Of a stretch of DNA of 64,000 bases, positions 57,073 to 64,000 are shown piece after piece; within the stretch, counting starts at the first letter, position 1, and every line of letters begins with the position of its first letter. A program made the position numbers and the translations under genes. The stretch spans positions 744,001-808,000 of the forward strand of contig NW_018344227.1 in NCBI RefSeq assembly GCF_002099425.1, written 5' to 3'. The notes below the pieces were generated by a model that saw only the letters and a list, made by a program, of their open reading frames with translations, did no database searches and was not told the DNA's origin. This stretch comes from Phascolarctos cinereus. Taxonomy: Eukaryota; Chordata; Mammalia; Diprotodontia; Phascolarctidae.

Positions 57073-58630
57073 CTGGGGAGAGAAGAGATGGAGAAGTGTG
57101 AGAGCAGCAGGTAGGGTGGGTCAGAGAGCCTTAGGATGTAGTGCTATGGAAGAATGCCAGGCTGGGGAAGCAAAAGACAAAGGTCACCACCCTCCAGTAG
57201 TTCCTTCATTGTAGACATGAGGTTTCACACCTCCAGCTACCAAAAACAGTGCCACTAGAGCCTCAGATATCCCTAGAAACTATTTCCACTCTGGTCTCAA
57301 AACTGAGTGAGTGGCAGCACCAGCAGTGGCCAGCTGTCCCACCCCCAATTCAGAGGAGCCATATCTAGGATTCAGATCATTCTCTCTGGCCATCTCCCCA
57401 CTCCCTGCTTCTCTATTCCACGCCCCCCTCCCCACTTCAAGGAGGCCTTCATCGTTCTCAGCCACAGGAGTTGCTGTGCTTAGGATCATATTGATACAGG
57501 GTCTGAAAAGCCAGCCCTGACTTCTGAAGGCTCTGTTGTCACTCTGACAGTTGTGCCCACATGCTCAGGAGACACAGAGTAAGAAGTGCCCACCCAGTCC
57601 CTTTTTGCCTAGGGCAGAATGGGAGTCATCATCATCCTCTTCCTTCTGGACCCAGGCCCCTGTGCCAAACTGTACTTAATAGTTGTGTGACATGACATCA
57701 GTGAGGGGGAACGGAAAGATCAGTCTAGCCAGGGACTACAGTGCATGTAGGGGAAACAGTGCGAAAGAAAGCTGGAAAGGGAAGTAGTGGTCAGATTATA
57801 AAACATCTGGAATGCCAAGCTGTAGCCTGCTGACCATAGGGAGCCACTGAGCTTGGGGATCTGTATTCAAACCCTAGTCTACCACTTACTGCCTAGGTAA
57901 GTTACTTTAAGCTGTCTGTGCCTCAGTTTCTTCATCTGTAAAGTAAGATGGTTGAAACAGATGACTTCTATGGTCCCTCCCAGCATGAAGTCTATGTGTT
58001 TTTGACCACGGCACTGGTGCATGCAAAATTGGAGGCTGTGGACAAATCCCTATTTGACATACCTACTCTGTACTTCTGCCTAGGATTAGAAAGTAGCAGC
58101 TCCCTCAAAGACCTAAAAGCATTGAATTTGGGCTAGGGCAAGATAAAGGACTAGGCCCTCAAGTTGTTGCCACCCACCCCCCGAGACCAAGAAAGGCAAG
58201 TTTCTTATTTTCTTGCCTCCCCAGTTCTGTCAAATGATGGGGGCCTGATGAAGGGCAAACATGACTCTGGGGGCCCTGGGAAGTGAAGCTCATGTCAGGT
58301 ATCTTGGTGACAGTGCACATTTGATACTTGGATTTATTTATCAGGTTCTTGAGATCATGGGACTCAGTTTCTCTCAAACTATTTCCTGTACTTGGGTTTC
58401 AGCCTTCCAGATATTGAGTTCTTCCTTCCTAGGATCACAGACTTTAGAACAAGTAGGAACCTAAAGAGACCATCTATATGGAGAAGAGATGAGAAAACAT
58501 ACCACTCTCTTTTCATGGGTATGGAAGGGGTATGTATTATCATCACACTGGTATGGGGAAAAGTGGAGGAAGGGCACATTTGAAGAGGCAGGTAAAGTAA
58601 AAATTAACAGCATTAATACAAATTTTTTAA
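57073..58630. other. Upstream/intron region of SLC10A3
   Basis: Mostly single-copy. A diverged reverse L2 piece lies at about 57720-57840, and a MIR3/Ther-type SINE on + at about 57850-57990 (CTGTGCCTCAGTTTCTTCAT, CTATGGTCCCTCCCAGCATG). No CpG island, and no FAM3A exon, which would be next in human. Confidence 0.45.
57850..57990 (+). repeat. MIR3/Ther-type SINE
   Basis: Contains CCACTTACTGCCTAGGTAAG, GTGCCTCAGTTTCTTCATCT and the tail CTATGGTCCCTCCCAGCATG. Confidence 0.7.
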
Positions 58631-59208
58631 AAGCTATCCATTCGGTGGTGGACCCAAGATGGCAGATTAGAGTCAGCAACCCAGGCAAACTCTACTAACA
58701 TTCCCCTCCAAATAACTTTAAAATAATGCCAAAAAACAAATTTTGGAGCAGCAGAGCCAACAAAAGATCAGTGATATATTTTTCCAGCCTAAGACAACTT
58801 AGGAGGTTGTCAGGAGAGGTCTGTGACACCAGGGTGGGAGCCAGCCATGAATCTGCAGCACCCAAGGTATGCCTTGGAGGTAGCCCTAACAGCAGCAGTA
58901 GCTTTGGGAGCTCGAAGTCCAGAGATGGTAAGGAAGTCAGACAACTGGTCAGAAAGAGATTACAGGGGACCCTTTCCTGGCAGTGAGTGTAGCTGGCACC
59001 CACTGGCAACTCTATTGCCCATACACAGTTCTGGGGAGGAGAGGTGAGCTGGGAGTCAGTCACAAGAACAATCCAAGAAAACCAAGAAGATTATGAAAAG
59101 AAAGTAAACCGTTTAGAAAAGGAGATCCAGAATCTTAAGGAAGAAAATGACACCCTGGGAATTAGAATTGGGCAAGGGGAAGCCAGCAAAGTTATAAGAG
59201 ATCAAGAA

Positions 59209-59375
59209 CTAGGACAGCTAGGTGGTGCAGTGGATAGAGCACTGGCCCTGAAGTCAGGAGGACCTGAGTTCAAATCCGGCCTCAGACCAAACACTTGACA
59301 CTTACTAGCTGTGTGACCCTGGGCAAGTCACTTAACCCCAATTGCCTAAAACCAAAAAATAAAATAAAATAAAAA
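59209..59375 (+). repeat. WSINE1/Mar-type SINE in HAL1-like ORF1
   Basis: Near-consensus SINE with an (AAAAT)n-type tail. The duplication AGAGATCAAGAA lies just before it (about 59197-59208) and just after it (59376-59387). Confidence 0.93.
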
Positions 59376-60682
59376 GAGATCAAGAAATAATTAAACAAAA
59401 TATAAAGAAGGAAAAAATAGAAGAGAAAGAGAAATATCTTATAAGAAAAACAACTGATCTGGAGAACAGATCAAGAAGAAAAATCATAAGAATAATCAGA
59501 CTACCTGAAAGCTACGATAAAAAAAAAGAATTTTGATACAATAATACAAGAAATAATTAAAGAAAATTGCCCTGAAGTATTAGAAAAAGGTGGGAAAGTA
59601 GAAATGGAAACAAATCCATCGATCCCCACTTGAAAGAGAGCCTATGAAGAAAACTCATAGGAATATTATCGTCAAATTCTGAAACTCCCAGAAGAAAAAA
59701 ACAATTTCAATATGATGGTGCCACAATTAGAATCACACAAGACCTAGCAGTGGAGACACTAAAGGACCGCAGGTCTTAGAACACTATATATTAAAGAGCA
59801 AAAGAACTGGGGTTGTGGCCAAAAATATCATAGCCAGCAAAGTTAAGTATAATCCTGAATGGAAAAAAAATGGAGACATGATCAACTGTCAGACTTTCAG
59901 GACTTGGAAAAAAACAAACAAAAAAACACCTGAACTTAATAGAAGATTTGACATTCAAGAGCCAAAAGAAATATAAGGTACATACCAAAGACTGATTACA
60001 AGGGATTCAATAAGGACAGACCATTTACCTTTTATGTATGTAAAATGTAAAACATATGTCCAAGATTGTCATTAGTAATTGGGTAGTTCGTAAGAAAGAT
60101 TGGGGTAGACCTGACTATGATATGACTTTAAAAAGTAAAACCATTTAGGAACAGCTTAAAAAAAGTAATTATTTTATACAAATGGGGTGCAAGAGGCAAA
60201 ATCAACACAGATTCTGTCTGTGTCGGGAGAAGGACTGGTAGTTCTGGAAACCTACTTTCATTGGGAATGAGTTTAAGAGGGAACAATACATATATATCTA
60301 GAAGAGAATAAAAGTCTTCTAAATTCAGAAGAAATAAAATGGTAAGGGGAGAGGGATCGGGGAGAGGATAAAGGAAAGATCTTTAGAGGGGAGGGCGAGG
60401 GAATAGGTTAAAAGGGGTATAGAAGGGTGTTTAGATTTATGGGAATGGGAGGATGAAAGAGGGATCCTTGGAGGGGAGGGGTAGGCTAAGTAATACGAAG
60501 GCAAGGTAGTGGATAGAAGTAAAGAAGAGGAGTCAGGAGGGATAGGAAATAAGAGATAAGCACAAACATAAAAACAAAGATCAGTAGTACAATTTGTTAG
60601 GGAAAGTATATGTCTATGTACATAGGTATATATGCACGCATGTGTATATGTATATGTACACATACATATATGTATATGTGTA

Positions 60683-60690
60683 CACACACA

Positions 60691-60742
<52 letters not shown>
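60683..60742 (+). repeat. (CA)n microsatellite
   Basis: More than 20 consecutive CA units, preceded by TATG/TACA-rich sequence, in the 3' part of the HAL1-like element. Confidence 0.95.
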
Positions 60743-60745
<3 letters not shown>

Positions 60746-61724
60746 CTGCACTTAACTGTAGCCTTTGGGGAGGAAGGAAGGGGGAAAAAAGAACAAAGTA
60801 AAAAGTGCACAGCAGAGAACAAAGGAAAACTTACAAGGAAGCAAAGAAGGACAGCTCTTAACACAACATGTACTATTTATCATACAGGCTTTCTTGAAAT
60901 GAAAATTTACTGCTATATATTTTGAATCCTCTTTATGTTTTGCTGTGCACATGATATGCTTCTTTTTTCTTTTCTTACTTTGTATTTAAGTTTCAATATT
61001 TAAGTTTATGATATGTTTCTCTTTCTTTTCTATATTCTACATTTGAGTTCTGGTGTTTGAGTCTAAAATTAAAACAATAATATTTTATTTCCCACCAATT
61101 ACATGTAAAAACAAAAAAAATCAGAATTGGGTAAGTGGAAGCTACTGACTCCATGAGACACTCAGAAACAATACAACAAAGTCAAAAGAGTGAAAAAGTA
61201 GAAGAAAATGTGAAATATCTCAACAGAAAAAAAAACTGACTGGGAAAACAGATACAGGAGAGATAATTTAAGAATTCTTGGACTACCTGAAAGCTATGAT
61301 AAAAAAAAAAAGAGCCTAGACATCATATTTCAAGAAATTATCAAGGAAAACTGGCCTGATATCTTAGATCCAGAAGGTAAAATAGAAATTTGAAAGAATC
61401 CACCGATTACCTCCTGAAAGAGATCCCCAAATGAAAACTCCCAGGAACATCATGGCCAAATTCCAGAACTCCCAGGTCATGGAGAAAATACTGCAAGCAG
61501 CCAGAAAGAAACAATTCAAACATCGTGTCAGGATAACACAAGATACAGCAGCTTCCACATTAAAGGAGTGGAGGACTTAGAATATGATATTCCACAAGGC
61601 AAAGGAGCTAGGATTACAACCATGAATAACCTACTCAGCAAAACTGAGTATAATCCATCAAGGAAAAATGGATATTTAATGAAATAGAGCACTTTCAAGC
61701 AATCCTTGATGAAAAGACCAGAAC

Positions 61725-62268
61725 TAAGGGGTCAACTAGGTGGCACAGTGGATAGAGCACCAGCCCTGGAGTCAGGAGGACCTGAGTTCAAATGCGGGCT
61801 CAGACACATGATACTCACTAGCTGCGTGACCCTGGGCAAGTCACTTAACCCCAACTGCTTTGCCCCCCCCCCAAAAAAAGACCAGAGTGGAATAGAAAAT
61901 TGGACATTCCAACCTGACTCAAGAAAAGCATAAGAAGATGGGGCAGCTAGGTGGCATAGTGGATAGGGCACCGGCCCTGAAATCAGGAGGACTGAGTTCA
62001 AATCCAGCCTCACACCAAACACTTGACATTACTAGCTGTGTGACCCTGGGCAAGTCACTTAACCCCAATTGCCTAATTTAAAAAAAAAAAGCAAAAGAAG
62101 AATTAGGTCCAACTTTCTCTTTGGGGCAGCTAGGTGGCACAGTGGATAGAGCACTGGCCTTGGAGTCAGGAGGACCTGAATTCAAATCCAGTCTCAGACA
62201 CATAACACTTACTAGCTGTGTGACCCTAGGCAAGTCACTTAACCCCATTGCCTAGCCAAAAAAAAAAA
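61725..62268 (+). repeat. Three WSINE1/Mar-type SINEs in a row
   Basis: Copies at 61725-61880, 61940-62090 and 62124-62268, all on + with A-rich tails, separated by about 60 and 35 bp of L1 or unknown sequence. AGCATAAGAAG occurs before the second (61928-61938) and after the third (about 62270-62280), with a variant between them. Confidence 0.9.
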
Positions 62269-62904
62269 AAGCATAAGAAGGTAAACATGAAAGAGAAATC
62301 ATGAGACTCAATAAAGTTAAACTATTTACATTCTTATATGGAAAGATAATATGTGTAATTCCTTAATACTTTATCATTATTAGGGAAGTTAGAAGCAGGG
62401 AATGGGTCTGAGTAGATTATGTTGGGATGATCTAAAACAAAATTAAGGGGTAAGAAAAAGGGATGCACTGGGAAAAGGGGGAAAGGAGAGGAAGAATGGG
62501 AGAAACTACTTCACATAAAAAAGGCACACAAGGAAGAGCTTTTCTAGCAGAGGAGAAAATGGGAGGGCAATGCTTGAACCTCAGTCTCATCAGAATCAGT
62601 TTAAGGAGGGAAGAATACATATACGTACACATACACATACACTCAGGTTGGATATAGAAATCTGTATGATCCAACAAGTTAATAGGAGAAGGGAGAGAAA
62701 GGGAGTGGGGATTAAAATGGGAGGGAAGATAAGGGAGGCAGTGGTTAGAAGCAAAACAGATTTCTGAGGGGGGACAGGGTAAAAAGAGAGAGAGAGAACG
62801 ATAAACAGAAGAAAACAGGATGGAGAGAAATACACAGCAATCACAACTGTGAATGAGATGAACTCACCCACAAATCAGCAGAAAGGATTAGAAATCAGAA
62901 TCCT

Positions 62905-63051
62905 GGGGCAGCTAGGTGGCGCAGTGGTTAGAGCACTGGCCCTGAAGTCAGGAGGACCTTAGTTCAAATTCAGCCTCAGACCAAACACTTGACACTTACT
63001 AGCTGTGTGACCCTGGGCAAGTCACTTAACCCCAATTGAAAAAAAAAAAAA
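62905..63051 (+). repeat. WSINE1/Mar-type SINE in L1 ORF2 start
   Basis: Near-consensus SINE flanked by AGAAATCAGAATCC on both sides (about 62890-62903 and 63053-63066). Confidence 0.93.
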
Positions 63052-64000
63052 GAGAAATCAGAATCCAACAATATGTTGTTTACAAGAAACATGCTTGAAA
63101 CTGAAAGATACACACTCAGGGTTAAAATAAGGAGATAAAGCAGACTTTACTATTCTTCAGCTGAAGTAAAGGCAGGGGTAGCAACCATGAGTTCAGACAA
63201 AGAAAAAGAAAAATTAGACCTAATTAACAGAGATAATCAGGGAATACTACATTTTCATAAAAAGTGCTATAGACAATGAAGTAATTAAAAAAATTTTTAC
63301 AGCAAGTTTCTCTGATAAAGGCCTCTTTTCCCAAATATATGGGGAACTGGTCAAATTTATAAAAATAAGAACCATTCCCCAATTGATAAATTGTCAAGGG
63401 ATATGAACAGGTAGTTTTCAGAAGAACACATTATAGTTATCTATAGTCATATGAAAAAATGCTCTAATATGCCAAAATGCTCTAAATCACTACTGATGTG
63501 GAGAAAGGCAAATTAAAACAACTCTGAGGTATTACCTCATACCTATCAGAAGTATCAAATGCTGGAAGAGATGAGATAAAATGGGTACACTAACGAACTG
63601 TTGGTGGAGTTGTAAACTGGTCTAACCATTCTAGAGAACAATTTGGAATTTTGCCTACAGGGCTATAAAACTGTACACCCAGCAATATCACTAGGTTTAT
63701 ACCCTAAAGAGATCAAAGGAAAAGGAAAAGATCCTATATGTACAAAAATACCTATTACAACTTTTCGTGGTGGCAAAGAGTTAGAAATTTAGAGGATGCC
63801 CATCAATTGGAGCATGGTCAAACAAGTTGTTGCATATGATTATAATGGAGAACTACTGTGCTACAAGGAATGATAAAGGGGGAGAGTTTCAGAAAAATAT
63901 AGGAAGACCTATATGAACTGATACAAAGCAAGCGAGCAGAAGGAGATCACTGTACACAGTAACTACATTGTAATGATGATCAACTGTGAAAGACTTATCG

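Larger units (their letters stand above)
58635..61080 (+). repeat. HAL1-like element (ORF1-only L1 relative), near full length
   Basis: 5' UTR from about 58635 (GACCCAAGATGGCAGATTAG), ORF1 from about 59040 to 59780 with a coiled coil (KVNRLEKEIQNLKEENDTL) and the TTDLENRSRRK block, then 1.3 kb of non-coding sequence with a (CA)n run and an end GTTCTGGTGTTTGAGTCTAA plus A-rich tail. There is no ORF2. Size without its SINE is about 2.3 kb, typical of HAL1. The ORF1 frame is broken. Confidence 0.75.
61085..64000 (+). repeat. L1 on +, internally deleted, with four SINEs, runs off the window
   Basis: Starts within ORF1 (about 61113; DNA for GLPESYD near 61280), ORF1 ends near 61590, and inter-ORF sequence runs to about 62810. 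The first part of ORF2 (LQETCLK-type endonuclease block near 63070) runs to about 63290. It then jumps to the ORF2 C-terminus (SDKGLF onward), continuing to the window end with the codons before the stop near 63960. Roughly 3 kb of ORF2 is missing. SINEs lie at 61725-61880, 61940-62090, 62124-62268 and 62905-63051. Confidence 0.85.

Noticed and set aside
60325-60925. Frames rich in Thr-His or Val-Cys repeats
   Set aside because: Translation of the (CA)n microsatellite.
15700-63060. tRNA genes suggested by A/B-box-like sequences in the SINE heads
   Set aside because: They are tRNA-derived SINEs with A tails and target-site duplications. None folds as an intact tRNA.

Overview
The window comes from a marsupial genome and is almost certainly X-linked. 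Two things show this. Three host genes lie in the order and orientation of human Xq28: a plexin A gene on +, UBL4A on - and SLC10A3 on -. The repeats are those of marsupials: tRNA-derived CORE-SINEs of the Mar-1/WSINE1 kind, a BovB-like RTE, very abundant L2, and L1/HAL1 families with their own 3' ends. I cannot tell an opossum from an Australian marsupial. All host gene models were built by eye from splice sites and protein conservation.

Layout. 1-11.8 kb: the last 16 coding exons of PLXNA3 (fourth-IPT region, transmembrane helix, split RasGAP domain, Rho-GTPase-binding domain) and its 3' UTR. 11.8-40.2 kb: a gene-free interval made mostly of LINEs. Its core is an old L1 on the minus strand (about 23.3-38.1 kb) that has been opened by three later L1 copies and several SINEs. 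40.2-45.6 kb: UBL4A, four coding exons on the minus strand with a CpG-island promoter; its large intron holds an L2 copy with recognisable reverse-transcriptase coding. 45.8-55.2 kb: intergenic, with L2, L1 and RTE debris. 55.2-57.1 kb: the single coding exon of SLC10A3 on the minus strand. 57.1-64 kb: single-copy sequence, then a nearly complete HAL1-like element and an internally deleted L1, both on +.

The three genes do not form a pathway. PLXNA3 is a semaphorin-signalling receptor, UBL4A belongs to the BAG6 complex that handles tail-anchored membrane proteins, and SLC10A3 is an orphan bile-acid-transporter-family membrane protein. They are linked only by old synteny. LAGE3, which sits between PLXNA3 and UBL4A in human, is not visible here.

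I found no new molecular system. The most interesting items are structural: the nested L1 stack, L1 copies lacking ORF1 or ORF2, a tandem-monomer L1 5' UTR, a SINE insertion carrying about 120 bp of unrelated 5' sequence inside one target-site duplication, and a PLXNA3 intronic minisatellite with a CCAAT-box core in every unit.
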